Assembly: GCA_031261285.1 (NCBI GenBank)
Contig: JAISKM010000147.1
Span: 1 to 44,614, forward strand
Reading direction: 5' to 3'
Length of the DNA: 44,614 nucleotides
Source: Candidatus Symbiothrix sp.
Lineage (GTDB): Bacteria > Bacteroidota > Bacteroidia > Bacteroidales > Azobacteroidaceae
Shown: positions 10,197 to 19,361 of the stretch, one piece after another
Layout: each line of letters begins with the position of its first letter
Numbering within the stretch: position 1 is the stretch's first letter
The notes under the pieces: model-generated
Databases searched by the model: none
Told to the model about the DNA's origin: nothing
Seen by the model: only the letters and a program-made list of their open reading frames with translations
Made by a program: the position numbers and the translations under genes

Positions 10197-11726
10197 ATGA
10201 AACGCACATTTTTATCTTTTGTATGCCTTATTTCTCTCTGTGCTTCGTTGCAGGCACGAGGGGGAATCAAGCAACCTGCTGTTTTTGTGAACGATACTGT
10301 TTCTTTTACATGGCATGAAGACAATCCCGAACAGAAGCAGAAAGCCGATTTTGTGTTGAAAGATGAGAGCGACAAGCCGGTCAATTTTGATTTTGCATGC
10401 CAATCTCCCAATGTGGCGGATGTGGAGAAACAGAAAACCATTCTTTTCTTATGGGAAGATATGGCTCAACACGGCACAGGGCAGTTTAATTTCACAAAAA
10501 ACGCACTGTCCGGCTTTTTCAATGAAGTCAGCATCTCTGCCGATAAATTTGCCGTTGCTGCTTTTAACAGAAGAAAAAATGAGCCTCTTTCGCTCAAGCA
10601 ACTAACCGGTGGTTTTGTAAGCGATAAATCACAGATACTAAGTGCAATACAACAATACAAACGTAGCACTGAAACGTACCGGGAGTTTCCGAATCGTTCG
10701 GATATGTACACTGCCATCAGGGAGGGATTGGAATTGTTGCAATCGGGCGAGGAAAATGTGAAGGCAATTGTGGTGTTTACCGCCGGTTATTCCATGAAAA
10801 ATTCCGGTTCCGATTCTGAACCGCAAGTATTGCTCAAGGCTCAAAATGTGCATATTCCGGTTTATGTGATAGAATACATTACTAAATCCGGTCTTGCTTC
10901 CGAGCCTGAAAATTTTGCAAAAAGCACGTATGGTTTGTTTCAATATTATACGGCGGCGGATCAGGCAAAAAACGGCTTGAAGGATATTTATGCTACTATG
11001 ACCAAACGGTATCTGGGACAAGATTATAAGATAAATTTTCCGTTTAAAGCCAAGCCGGACGGCAAAACTCATTCCTTTGGATTGACTGTGAGTGGCGTAT
11101 CGCAAGACCCGGTTTCGATCACCGCTCCTGCCTTTTCTCTTTGGGTGTGGATACAGGATAATCCGGTTCTTGCGATTGGTATTGGGGTGTTAATCCTTTT
11201 GCTTATTATGTTAGCCATTATATGGATAATAAAAAGCCGGAAAAAAAGAGAGGCTGCTCAGCAATCAGAAATTGAACGAATCGAAAAAGAACAACAAGCA
11301 GTAGCCGCCGCCGCACGTGACGAAGCCGCAAAAAATAAGCAGGATTTGTTGGCTTATCAACAAGGAGAGGAACGAAAAAAACAAGAAGCTCAAGAACAAG
11401 CGGAAGCCGAACGCTTAACTCTACAGATGCAAACCAAAAATTTGTATCCACGCCTGCAATGTAAAGTCGGCAATGAAACATTTAGCCACAATGTCAATGC
11501 CATAACTACTACCATCGGCAGAAAAGAGGACAATGATTTGATTTTGTCGAATGGCACCGTGTCAAGTCATCATGCTAAAATTACTTTTACAGGGAGTGGT
11601 TTTGAGATTTTTGATATGAAAAGCACCAACAAAGTGATCGTAAACGGACAGTTTGTAGAGCATGCCACTTTAAAAAATGCCGATATTATAGGATTAGGCG
11701 AAACGGTAATAACTTTTTATTTATAA
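10197..11726 (+). CDS. Periplasmic vWA-like domain, membrane helix and cytoplasmic FHA protein
   Basis: 509 residues: signal peptide (1-21), a von Willebrand A-like domain (about 79-275, starting KTILFLWEDMAQHGTG, with the later strand KAIVVFTAGYSM), one membrane helix (about 322-346), a charged Ala/Glu/Gln coiled coil (350-412) and an FHA domain (418-509: TIGRKEDNDLIL, SSHHAKI, KSTNKVIVNG). The vWA metal site appears degenerate: WEDMAQ stands where DxSxS is expected. Predicted topology puts the vWA part in the periplasm and the FHA part in the cytoplasm, a layout suited to passing an envelope signal to a phosphopeptide complex. vWA, PP2C and kinase genes together recall the TerY-P triad described for tellurite-type systems. 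Confidence 0.8.
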   Translation: MKRTFLSFVCLISLCASLQARGGIKQPAVFVNDTVSFTWHEDNPEQKQKADFVLKDESDKPVNFDFACQSPNVADVEKQKTILFLWEDMAQHGTGQFNFTKNALSGFFNEVSISADKFAVAAFNRRKNEPLSLKQLTGGFVSDKSQILSAIQQYKRSTETYREFPNRSDMYTAIREGLELLQSGEENVKAIVVFTAGYSMKNSGSDSEPQVLLKAQNVHIPVYVIEYITKSGLASEPENFAKSTYGLFQYYTAADQAKNGLKDIYATMTKRYLGQDYKINFPFKAKPDGKTHSFGLTVSGVSQDPVSITAPAFSLWVWIQDNPVLAIGIGVLILLLIMLAIIWIIKSRKKREAAQQSEIERIEKEQQAVAAAARDEAAKNKQDLLAYQQGEERKKQEAQEQAEAERLTLQMQTKNLYPRLQCKVGNETFSHNVNAITTTIGRKEDNDLILSNGTVSSHHAKITFTGSGFEIFDMKSTNKVIVNGQFVEHATLKNADIIGLGETVITFYL

Positions 11727-11731
11727 GCGGA

Positions 11732-12898
11732 ATGAAACTAAATTATATAGCAGATTTTTCCCTTTGTTCCAACGTGGGATTGGTACGCCAAAAGAACGAA
11801 GATAATTGTGGATATGCCCTTCGTACGCCGAATGGCGACCTTTTTGTTGTGTGTGATGGCATGGGTGGACATGTGGGAGGCGCTACAGCTTCAAAAATTG
11901 GAGTGGAAAAAATTATAGAATACTTTCAAAAAGAAAACTATTCAAATCCACAGCAGGCATTAGTAGATGCACTCACCTTTGCGAATGCACAAATACTGGG
12001 AACTGCGATGGAGAATCCCGAACTGAAAGGGATGGGAACAACCGCTTGCGTTGTGTTGATACAAGGTGATGAGGCTTGGATCGCTCACGCAGGAGATAGC
12101 CGCATCTATCTCTACGTGGAGAAAGATGAATTGCTGCATCGCATTACAACGGATCATTCTTATGTGCAAAAAGTGTTGGTGGAACAAGAACACATGTCTG
12201 AAGAAGAAGCTGAAAGGCATCCCAAGAAAAACATTATCTTAAATGCTTTGGGAATTAAAGCCGATTTTAAGCCCGAAGTAATCAGCAAGCCTATCTTGCC
12301 TGCCAAAGGTGATATTTTCTTGATTTGCAGCGATGGTTTGACGGGGATGGTTGACGACCCGACCATCGAAGAGGTGTTAGAAAAAGACACTTTTTTGAAA
12401 GATAAGGTGGAAGAGTTGATAGATCTTGCTATAGAAGGTGGTGGAAAGGATAACATTACCGCACAACTGATACAAATCATCCAAAGCCCTCACCCCAAGA
12501 GCGTGTTTGCTGACAAGAATCCGGAATGGCGAAAAAAGAAAACGTCGCAAGCAACAGGATCAAAGCAAAACAATAAGGTTTTAATAATCACTGTAGTGGC
12601 GATTGTGCTCGTAGCATTAGCTGTCGCGGTACATAAATTTTATGAGATACCTATTCCTAAACAAATTCAAAAATTAGAGTTACAAAAGGAGGCGCTAAAA
12701 GAACCGGTATCTAAGGCAAAGAAAGACTTAGAAGATATAGAGGAAAAACTGAATGCACTCAAAAAGGATTCCGTTGATGCTAAATTAACCTGGAAGAAAT
12801 CTATTGCCGAAAAAATGGTAGAAAAAGCAGAAAAGAAGTACTCTAAGGACACCATTGAAATTAATACGAAAATAAACTCTTTACGCACAAAATTATGA
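11732..12898 (+). CDS. PP2C-type Ser/Thr phosphatase with membrane helix and coiled coil
   Basis: 388 residues. The PPM/PP2C domain (about 5-250) keeps the metal-binding acids: NEDN (22-25), D42 in CDGMGGH, the HAGDSR block (119-123), SDGLTGMV (200-207) and GGKDNIT (237-243). It should remove phosphate from Ser/Thr on partners of the encoded kinases. A membrane helix at about 283-300 and a C-terminal coiled coil (310-388) follow; the coiled coil is predicted to be outside the cytoplasm. This is the same plan as actinobacterial PstP and B. subtilis PrpC-like enzymes with an added anchor. The last bases overlap the next start codon (ATGA). Confidence 0.92.
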   Translation: MKLNYIADFSLCSNVGLVRQKNEDNCGYALRTPNGDLFVVCDGMGGHVGGATASKIGVEKIIEYFQKENYSNPQQALVDALTFANAQILGTAMENPELKGMGTTACVVLIQGDEAWIAHAGDSRIYLYVEKDELLHRITTDHSYVQKVLVEQEHMSEEEAERHPKKNIILNALGIKADFKPEVISKPILPAKGDIFLICSDGLTGMVDDPTIEEVLEKDTFLKDKVEELIDLAIEGGGKDNITAQLIQIIQSPHPKSVFADKNPEWRKKKTSQATGSKQNNKVLIITVVAIVLVALAVAVHKFYEIPIPKQIQKLELQKEALKEPVSKAKKDLEDIEEKLNALKKDSVDAKLTWKKSIAEKMVEKAEKKYSKDTIEINTKINSLRTKL

Positions 12899-13920
12899 AA
12901 GTAATAACTATCGGACGACATACAAACAATGACGTCGTCATTAACGATTCCAAAATATCGCGCAATCATTTGCAAATCATCCAAGATGATAGCAACCAAT
13001 TTAAGTTAGTGGACTTTAATTCCACCAACGGCACTTTTGTGAATGGCCGGCGAATTTCCGGAGAAGTACAACTCCACCCTAATGACAGTGTCAAAATTGC
13101 TGATAGTATATTGCCATGGCAAACCTATTTTGATGAAAAGCCAAATAAACCAAACAAACCGGCAGACAGTGTGATGCCTCTAACGCCTGCAAAATCCAAC
13201 AGCAAGCTATGGATTATTGTAGCGGCGGCTTTAGTTAGTGTACTTTTGATTGGCGGCATTTCTTTTGTTGTGATTAACAATAATAAGAAAACCGAACAGG
13301 CGCAAATAGCCGAGCAAGAACAAAAAAAGAAAGAAGCACAAGCACAACAAATAGAGCAAGAAGCAATGGATGCTGTGCAGGCTGCAGTTGATTTGCGCAT
13401 TGCAGCTGAGGAAGCCACTCGCATAGCAGCACAATCTAAGTCCAAAGAAGATATAGAATTACGAGACAAAGCAATAGCCGCTCAGAAAAAAGCGGAAGAA
13501 GACGCAGAGAAGAAGAAGAAAGCAGTAGAAGAAGAAGCCAAAGCAAAAGTTGATGCAGCTAACAAAAAAGCAAAAGCAGAAGCTGTTACTGCGAAGCAAC
13601 TTCAAGAGGAATTAACTAATAAGCAACAAGCGTTTGATAAAAAGGAGAAAGAAAAACAGGATAGCCTTGACAGAGTCAACATAGCCTTAAAAGAAGCTCA
13701 AGCCAGGAATGCTCAAACAATTCAGTTTAACAAGTTGCTTGAAAATGGAGTTGTAACTGAAACTCTTTTAACATCCGTGTGCAATCATTTTCAGTATAAT
13801 GTGCCAGAGGGATTAACTGCAAAAAAAACACTCGAACAAAAATTTAATGACAAAAATACGAGTATCGAGCGGAGAACAGAGATAATAGTTGAAATAAGTA
13901 AACAAGGCCATGGAAAATAA
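12895..13920 (+). CDS. FHA, membrane helix and long coiled-coil protein
   Basis: 341 residues. An FHA domain begins at the very first residues (MKVITIGRHTNNDVVI; S22-x-x-H25; STNGTFVNGRR at 43-53) and ends near 80. A proline/lysine linker leads to one membrane helix (105-127), then about 150 residues of Ala/Glu/Lys-rich coiled coil (132-285) and a small C-terminal domain (about 285-341). FHA in the cytoplasm and coiled coil in the periplasm are predicted. The start overlaps the phosphatase stop, and the end overlaps the next kinase gene by 11 bases, so translation is probably coupled. It shares its N-terminal FHA cassette with four other genes here. Confidence 0.85.
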   Translation: MKVITIGRHTNNDVVINDSKISRNHLQIIQDDSNQFKLVDFNSTNGTFVNGRRISGEVQLHPNDSVKIADSILPWQTYFDEKPNKPNKPADSVMPLTPAKSNSKLWIIVAAALVSVLLIGGISFVVINNNKKTEQAQIAEQEQKKKEAQAQQIEQEAMDAVQAAVDLRIAAEEATRIAAQSKSKEDIELRDKAIAAQKKAEEDAEKKKKAVEEEAKAKVDAANKKAKAEAVTAKQLQEELTNKQQAFDKKEKEKQDSLDRVNIALKEAQARNAQTIQFNKLLENGVVTETLLTSVCNHFQYNVPEGLTAKKTLEQKFNDKNTSIERRTEIIVEISKQGHGK

Positions 13921-15502
13921 ATCTTTACCAACAGGCACTATCCTAAACGGGAAATACCGCATCGAAAAAGTTCTCGGAGCAGGTGGTTTTGGCATCACCT
14001 ATTTGTGCCTGCACGTTCACACAGGCACTTATTATGCTGTGAAAGAACATTTTATCAATGATAAATGTGTGAGAGATACGCGAACAAAGCAAGTTACATT
14101 GTCCGGTATTTCGGGAGAACAATATGAGGAGTTTCGGCAAAAGTTTGTAAGGGAAGCCCGAACATTAGCCAATCTGAACCATCCTAATATCGTGAAAATA
14201 TTGGATGGGTTTAATGAAAACGGCACCTCTTACTTTGTGATGCAACTGGTAGAAGGACGTAATTTAAAAGAAATCATTGAAGAAAAGCAAGGTCCATTGA
14301 GTTATGAAATGGTCGTTAATTACATTGCTCAATTGACGGAAGCGGTGGGCTACATTCACGACAGAGAGATGTTGCATCGCGATATAAAGCCCGAAAACAT
14401 CATGATTACGCCTCAGCATCGCGTAATCTTGATTGATTTTGGTGCTGCCCGCACATTTGTTCAAGACCAAATCGGTGGACATACGATCATTCTTACACCC
14501 GGCTATGCACCATTGGAACAATATGATAAAGTTTCACCGAGAGGGGCTTATTCCGATATTTATTCCATTGGAGCGGTTCTCTATTATGCGCTCACTAAAC
14601 AGATACCGGAAAATGCCCAAGGCAGACTGTATAACGATCCACTGCGGGCACCTAAGTCAGTAAATCCTGCTATACCGGAGGTGGCTAATCGCACGATCAT
14701 CAAAGCGATGAGCGTGCACAGTGCACACCGGCATCAAAGCATAGAAGAATTTAAGCGTGACTTGTTGGGTGCAGATGTGGCTACACCTATAAAAGTTGTT
14801 ACGATTGGGAGAAGACCTAACAATGATGAAGTAATAAAAGATGAGAAGGTGTCACGCCACCATTTACAAATTATTCAGGAAACGAACGGCAATTTCCGTT
14901 TAATAGACCATTCTACGAACGGCACTCTTGTGAACGAGAGGAACATACACCATGGCGAGATTTGGCTCCAGCCAACCGATGTCGTCAGAATTGGAGATAC
15001 GACACTGCCGTGGCAGAGTTATTTTGTCGAAGTGGCTCCAAGAACTACTGTGGTAAATTCAGGTAACACAAATACCGGAACAAATTCAGGTGTTGATTCC
15101 GGCTCACATTCAGGATGGGATGCACCGGAACCTACAGGGTTTGGTTGGTATCGGAAAGTGCTGAATCAATATGCTGATTTTAGCGGAAGAGCACGAAGAA
15201 AAGAATATTGGATGTTTGCGTTATTCAATATGATTTTTGCGATTACAGCCATGCTTTTAGACCATGCTTTGGGAACAACTATTGACTATATGGCTTATGG
15301 ATGGATCTATATTCTGTATTGTTGTGCCGTATTTATACCCGGATTTGCAGTTGGTGTGCGCCGGTTACATGATATAGGCAAAAGTGGTTGGATGTTTTTA
15401 ATTGCACTCATACCGTTTATTGGAGGTATTTGGCTTTTGGTTCTTCTGTGTAAAGACAGTGAGCCGGTTGAGAATGACTGGGGAGATAATCCTAAACAAT
15501 AA
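13910..15502 (+). CDS. Ser/Thr protein kinase with FHA and DUF805 domains
   Basis: 530 residues. The Hanks-type kinase domain (about 16-285) is complete: G-loop LGAGGFG (22-28), K45 in YYAVKEHF, H156-R157-D158 in LHRDIKPEN, D176-F-G and the activation-loop end TPGYAPLEQY. An FHA domain follows (about 293-372: TIGRRPNNDEVI, S315-x-x-H318, HSTNGTLVN), then a Ser/Gly/Asn linker and a four-helix DUF805 membrane domain (about 415-530) with the FSGRARRKEYW and GVRRLHDIGKSGW signatures. The kinase is therefore tethered to the membrane and can read phosphothreonine marks, perhaps its own. Fusion of these three domains in one chain is unusual. Confidence 0.92.
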   Translation: MENKSLPTGTILNGKYRIEKVLGAGGFGITYLCLHVHTGTYYAVKEHFINDKCVRDTRTKQVTLSGISGEQYEEFRQKFVREARTLANLNHPNIVKILDGFNENGTSYFVMQLVEGRNLKEIIEEKQGPLSYEMVVNYIAQLTEAVGYIHDREMLHRDIKPENIMITPQHRVILIDFGAARTFVQDQIGGHTIILTPGYAPLEQYDKVSPRGAYSDIYSIGAVLYYALTKQIPENAQGRLYNDPLRAPKSVNPAIPEVANRTIIKAMSVHSAHRHQSIEEFKRDLLGADVATPIKVVTIGRRPNNDEVIKDEKVSRHHLQIIQETNGNFRLIDHSTNGTLVNERNIHHGEIWLQPTDVVRIGDTTLPWQSYFVEVAPRTTVVNSGNTNTGTNSGVDSGSHSGWDAPEPTGFGWYRKVLNQYADFSGRARRKEYWMFALFNMIFAITAMLLDHALGTTIDYMAYGWIYILYCCAVFIPGFAVGVRRLHDIGKSGWMFLIALIPFIGGIWLLVLLCKDSEPVENDWGDNPKQ

Positions 15503-15509
15503 TTAAAAT

Positions 15510-16217
15510 ATGAAAGTAATAACAATCGGGCGTAGCTCGCAAAATGAGATCGTGATAAACGACGAAAAGGTGTCACGTCATCACTTACAAATCATCCAGG
15601 ATGATTATGGTAATTTCCGTTTAGCAGACTTCGGTTCTACTAATGGAACATCTGTCAACGGCAGAAGAGTAACGGGCGAACTATCACTTAGCCCCGGTGA
15701 TGTCATTGTGATTGGGAACACGACTTTGCCGTGGCGAAATTATTTCCCAAGTGATCAAAGCACAGCAACCGGTTCAGGTTATACTCCTCCGACAAATAAT
15801 GTTGATGACAGACGTCCAAGCGACAATTGGTACACAAAACCGTGGCATCAATACGCTGATTTTAGAGGAAGAGCCAGACGAAAAGAATATTGGATATTTT
15901 CCTTAGTTAATTCACTAATCATTGGACTTACCTTGGGTTTAGGGTTTGGTCTGATGTTTGCCGGTGGAATGGGTGCAAGTGAAACAATTGCTGTTGTTGG
16001 ACTAATACTCACCATTCTTGGTGGACTATTTTCTCTTGCTGCATTCATACCATCGTTAGCCGTTGCCATAAGACGTTTGCATGATAGTGGCAAAAGCGGT
16101 TGGTGGTATTTGATTTGTTTGGTTCCTTGCGTAGGTGGTCTAATTCTGTTTATCTTTATGCTATTGGATAGTGAGCCCAGCGAAAATCAATGGGGCAGAA
16201 ATCCTAAACAATACTAA
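15510..16217 (+). CDS. FHA plus DUF805 membrane protein
   Basis: 235 residues: N-terminal FHA domain (1-80; MKVITIGRSSQNEIVI, S22-x-x-H25, STNGTSVNGRR), a short polar linker and a DUF805 membrane domain (about 112-235; FRGRARRKEYW, AIRRLHDSGKSGWW, and the end ENQWGRNPKQY). It corresponds to the last two domains of the preceding kinase without the kinase, and the two genes are separated by 7 bases. A tandem duplication with loss of the kinase part, or gain of it in the neighbour, is the simplest reading. DUF805 function is unknown. Confidence 0.88.
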   Translation: MKVITIGRSSQNEIVINDEKVSRHHLQIIQDDYGNFRLADFGSTNGTSVNGRRVTGELSLSPGDVIVIGNTTLPWRNYFPSDQSTATGSGYTPPTNNVDDRRPSDNWYTKPWHQYADFRGRARRKEYWIFSLVNSLIIGLTLGLGFGLMFAGGMGASETIAVVGLILTILGGLFSLAAFIPSLAVAIRRLHDSGKSGWWYLICLVPCVGGLILFIFMLLDSEPSENQWGRNPKQY

Positions 16218-16220
16218 ACG

Positions 16221-16763
16221 ATGCAAGTAATAACTATCGGGCGAAACCCCAATAATGAAGTTGTCATTAACGACATTAAAGTGTCACGCAACCATTGTCA
16301 AATCATTCAAGATGAGAGAGGCAATTTTAGAATGGCAGACTTTGGTTCCAGAAATGGAACGTTTGTGAATGGCAGGCGAGTATCGGGAGAAATATATCTT
16401 AACCCTACGGATAGTATTCGGATTGGCAATACGACTTTGCCGTGGAGGGGTTATTTTGGTGCTCCTGTACATCAAAGTGCGTATGCATCATCTCCTCCGC
16501 CGCCGCCTATTGTTATTAACAATAACAACAACATAGTGAATCCGTATCCAAGAAGCAGGAAAAGTATGGGAGCAGCCTTATTATTGACGTTTTTCTTTGG
16601 TCCGTTGGGATTGTTTTACGCATCAATCACCGGTGGAGTAATAATGACAATCCTGTCAATAATAGTTCTTCCACTAACCCTTTTCGCAGGCTCTGTAGGC
16701 GTTTGGCCAATTTGCATGATTTGGGCAGCTATATCCGTAAACGATTATAATAACGGGAATTAA
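16221..16763 (+). CDS. FHA plus two-helix (TM2-like) membrane protein
   Basis: 180 residues: FHA domain at 1-82 (MQVITIGRNPNNEVVI, S22-x-x-H25, SRNGTFVNGRR), a proline- and asparagine-rich linker (88-112), and two C-terminal membrane helices (about 115-175) with RKSMGAALLLTFFFGPLG, which resembles the TM2 domain (pfam TM2 type). It starts three bases after the previous stop and its FHA cassette is very close to its neighbours. Function is unknown; it probably brings a phosphopeptide-binding module to the membrane. The TM2 call is tentative, the FHA call is firm. Confidence 0.8.
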   Translation: MQVITIGRNPNNEVVINDIKVSRNHCQIIQDERGNFRMADFGSRNGTFVNGRRVSGEIYLNPTDSIRIGNTTLPWRGYFGAPVHQSAYASSPPPPPIVINNNNNIVNPYPRSRKSMGAALLLTFFFGPLGLFYASITGGVIMTILSIIVLPLTLFAGSVGVWPICMIWAAISVNDYNNGN

Positions 16764-16866
16764 CATTTTACGCAAGTTAACTCAAACAAATATATCAGCA
16801 GTGGTTTAATGGTGGCACATTTACAGCGATAACTAACGAAATGGCAATAAAACAGGTTCAAAAAAT

Positions 16867-17307
16867 ATGAAAGTAATAACAATCGGTAGAGGACATCAAA
16901 ATAACATTGTCATAGACGAGAGTGATAAAAATGTTTCCAGAGAACATTTAGACATCGTGAAAGATGACAACAAGCGATATAAGTTGATTGATCATTCGCG
17001 CAATGGAACGTATGTTAACGGTAGAAACATAAAAGATAAAGCCATTTACCTGATTGCCGGCGATGAGGTGAAAGTCGGCAACGCTAAATTGCCTTGGCTG
17101 AGCTATTTTAAACCTGAAACAAACGAACCGCCTGTTAGAATGTTTGATTCGGTTCTGTTGGAGAGCATTGTAGAAAAACTTGCCAAAGGCTGTTTCACAT
17201 GGACAGAAACGGAACTGCAATTTCAGCAGAATTACGCCAAAGAACTTGAAGACGCATTAGAACTTTATCGACGGAACAATCCGCCTGTTACACCGGTGTT
17301 AGAATAA
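16867..17307 (+). CDS. Stand-alone FHA protein
   Basis: 146 residues, no membrane helix. The FHA domain covers about 1-80 (MKVITIGRGHQNNIVI, S25-x-x-H28 in VSREHLDI, HSRNGTYVNGRN). The C-terminal ~60 residues are helical, with a WTETELQFQQNYAKELEDAL segment I do not recognise. It is the only soluble minimal member of the cassette series. A gap of 103 bases before it contains no clear promoter. Confidence 0.85.
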   Translation: MKVITIGRGHQNNIVIDESDKNVSREHLDIVKDDNKRYKLIDHSRNGTYVNGRNIKDKAIYLIAGDEVKVGNAKLPWLSYFKPETNEPPVRMFDSVLLESIVEKLAKGCFTWTETELQFQQNYAKELEDALELYRRNNPPVTPVLE

Positions 17308-17326
17308 GGAACGAACGTAAAAAAAG

Positions 17327-19321
17327 ATGAAAGTAATCACCATCGGCAGAAGTCACAACAATGACATCGTAGTCAACGAGTCGCAAGTATCGCGTCACCA
17401 TGTGCAATTGGTGCAACACGACAATGGTGTTGTGACCCTGTCGGATATGGGATCGAAAAACGGCACTTTTGTCAATGGACAACGGATTTATGGCGAAGTG
17501 ACGTTGCACACCAATGATAAGGTAAAAATTGGGTATACAACTTTGCTTTGGCAAAACTATTTTCCCGCTAAAAAAGTAACGACAACTACCAATAATAGGT
17601 GGTGGTGGATAGGTGGTGTGGCGGCAGCGATTATAGCTGTGATCGTTTCAATTTTTGTGTATTTGTATGTTGAAAATAAAAATTTTTATTTTGAAGGGGA
17701 TTATCCACAGCCGGAATTGATAAAGATTTCAGAAAATGGAACGGAATATAATATAGAAGCCGTTCCGGGACATGTTCTGATGTATTTTAAAGATGGTACG
17801 TCCCATTTTCAAGCATCAAAACTCATCAAGCAATTTGGAGGAAAAATCATAGAGCAAATGCCTGATTTTGACTATTATTTAGTTAAAATAACCAAAGGTC
17901 AGGAATCTGACTTTATCGGACAAATGAAGTCGCAATCGTGTGTAGAGTATGTGTTTCTAAACGGTGTAAGTTACCCTACTTCAACAATATTAGTAATGGA
18001 TCAGTTTACAGCAGATGATGATGATATGAGAGAGATGGGAATGTCGCATGGAGAGGCTGTTTCTACCATGATATTCGACTTTGCAGAAACGCCCCGCAAC
18101 CAGTCGCACATTATTGATATTTTTAGAGAGTCCCAACAATTAAGGGGACAGCGGTTAAGCTTTGATAATCTCGTTTGCACGTCTTTACAAGGGCATGTAG
18201 GACTGTCTGACAATGAAGTTGCATTAATCAACATGTCATTTGGCCATGGAATTAGCAAACGTGATAACGTTTATTATTGGCATCAAGCTAATGAAGAAGA
18301 AAGAATGTCATATATTAAAGCAGAGCAAGAAAGTTATGAATTGTTAGCTGAATGTATAGAAAAAATAGAAAGCAATGGACATTCTAATTTTGTGATAACT
18401 AAAGCATCCGGAAACGAAGCACTACTTGAATACGATCAACGTATTATTGATCAATTAGATTCCGCATACATTGAAGCACTACAGCGACACATGATCATAG
18501 TTAATGCACACGATAGGAAACGAAAGAACATTTACTCAAATGATGTAACACAATACAATTCATTAGTTACAAAAATAGATATATCCGAGACGGGTAACCA
18601 TTTTGTTAATGGTCAACTTTATGGATGGGCTGGAACTTCTTTTGCAGCTCCGCAAATGTTGGGTTATATTGATAGAATTATTGAAGATTATGATCTATCG
18701 GCACAAGAAGCCCTAAAAGCGGTTAGAGAAGTCGCTCCTCGCGAACCGAACGATACTCTAAGTTTTGCAAAATTGAATTTAATCGCTTCAAAAATAAAGC
18801 AGCAAAAGGAAAAAACGACCAATTTTGATTTATCAGGCGAATGGCGATGGATGTCAGATAGAATTGTTACCGATAATGCAGGTGAAAGAGTGCCTGATGC
18901 TGACTTTACGCTTGAATTAGAGCAATCGAGCAATAAAATTTCAGGTTATTACATGGCAGTGGCAATGGGCGGAAATAGAATAGATACAGGTGAAGAAATT
19001 CATACAAATAATGCAAAAGGTTATAATAGTGATGGAAATGCAATAATAGGTAGCATAATAGAAAATGTGGCTACCGTCAAATTCACAAGTGAAAGTTGGG
19101 GTGGCAGTGGCACTGCGACTATAAAAATTTTGTCTGAAAACAAAATAGAATGGACAATAATCTCATCCAATGGCGACCACTATGCACCTACAAATGTTAT
19201 TCTGTATAGAAATTTACCAAAAGAAGGCGATGTTGATGAATATTATACACAGCCAACAGATTATACGGGAAACGATGCTACAATGATTTTTACAAGAATA
19301 AAAAATTATTCAAGGATTTAA
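17327..19321 (+). CDS. FHA-anchored, membrane-spanning subtilisin-like (S8) serine protease
   Basis: 664 residues: FHA domain (1-80; S22-x-x-H25, SKNGTFVNGQR), one membrane helix (about 93-115), a pro-domain-like segment (about 145-215; VPGHVLMYFKDGTSHFQ), a divergent subtilase domain (about 218-490) and a C-terminal lipocalin-like or beta-barrel region (about 500-664; DLSGEWRW). Candidate catalytic residues are D225 (ILVMDQF), H241 (SHGEAV) and S438 (GTSFAAPQ), with N363 (ASGNEA) as the oxyanion residue, so all key residues seem present. Predicted topology puts FHA in the cytoplasm and the protease in the periplasm. I know of no described FHA-subtilase with this layout. The last domain call is a guess from its spacing of strands. 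Confidence 0.82.
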   Translation: MKVITIGRSHNNDIVVNESQVSRHHVQLVQHDNGVVTLSDMGSKNGTFVNGQRIYGEVTLHTNDKVKIGYTTLLWQNYFPAKKVTTTTNNRWWWIGGVAAAIIAVIVSIFVYLYVENKNFYFEGDYPQPELIKISENGTEYNIEAVPGHVLMYFKDGTSHFQASKLIKQFGGKIIEQMPDFDYYLVKITKGQESDFIGQMKSQSCVEYVFLNGVSYPTSTILVMDQFTADDDDMREMGMSHGEAVSTMIFDFAETPRNQSHIIDIFRESQQLRGQRLSFDNLVCTSLQGHVGLSDNEVALINMSFGHGISKRDNVYYWHQANEEERMSYIKAEQESYELLAECIEKIESNGHSNFVITKASGNEALLEYDQRIIDQLDSAYIEALQRHMIIVNAHDRKRKNIYSNDVTQYNSLVTKIDISETGNHFVNGQLYGWAGTSFAAPQMLGYIDRIIEDYDLSAQEALKAVREVAPREPNDTLSFAKLNLIASKIKQQKEKTTNFDLSGEWRWMSDRIVTDNAGERVPDADFTLELEQSSNKISGYYMAVAMGGNRIDTGEEIHTNNAKGYNSDGNAIIGSIIENVATVKFTSESWGGSGTATIKILSENKIEWTIISSNGDHYAPTNVILYRNLPKEGDVDEYYTQPTDYTGNDATMIFTRIKNYSRI

Positions 19322-19361
19322 AAATGCGCCACATAAATAAAAATATGGCAAAAATAAAAAT

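Noticed and set aside
16764..16866. Internal promoter or gene in the 103-base gap of the block
   Set aside because: No TAnnTTTG element with suitable upstream TTG and no frame of note; nothing assignable.
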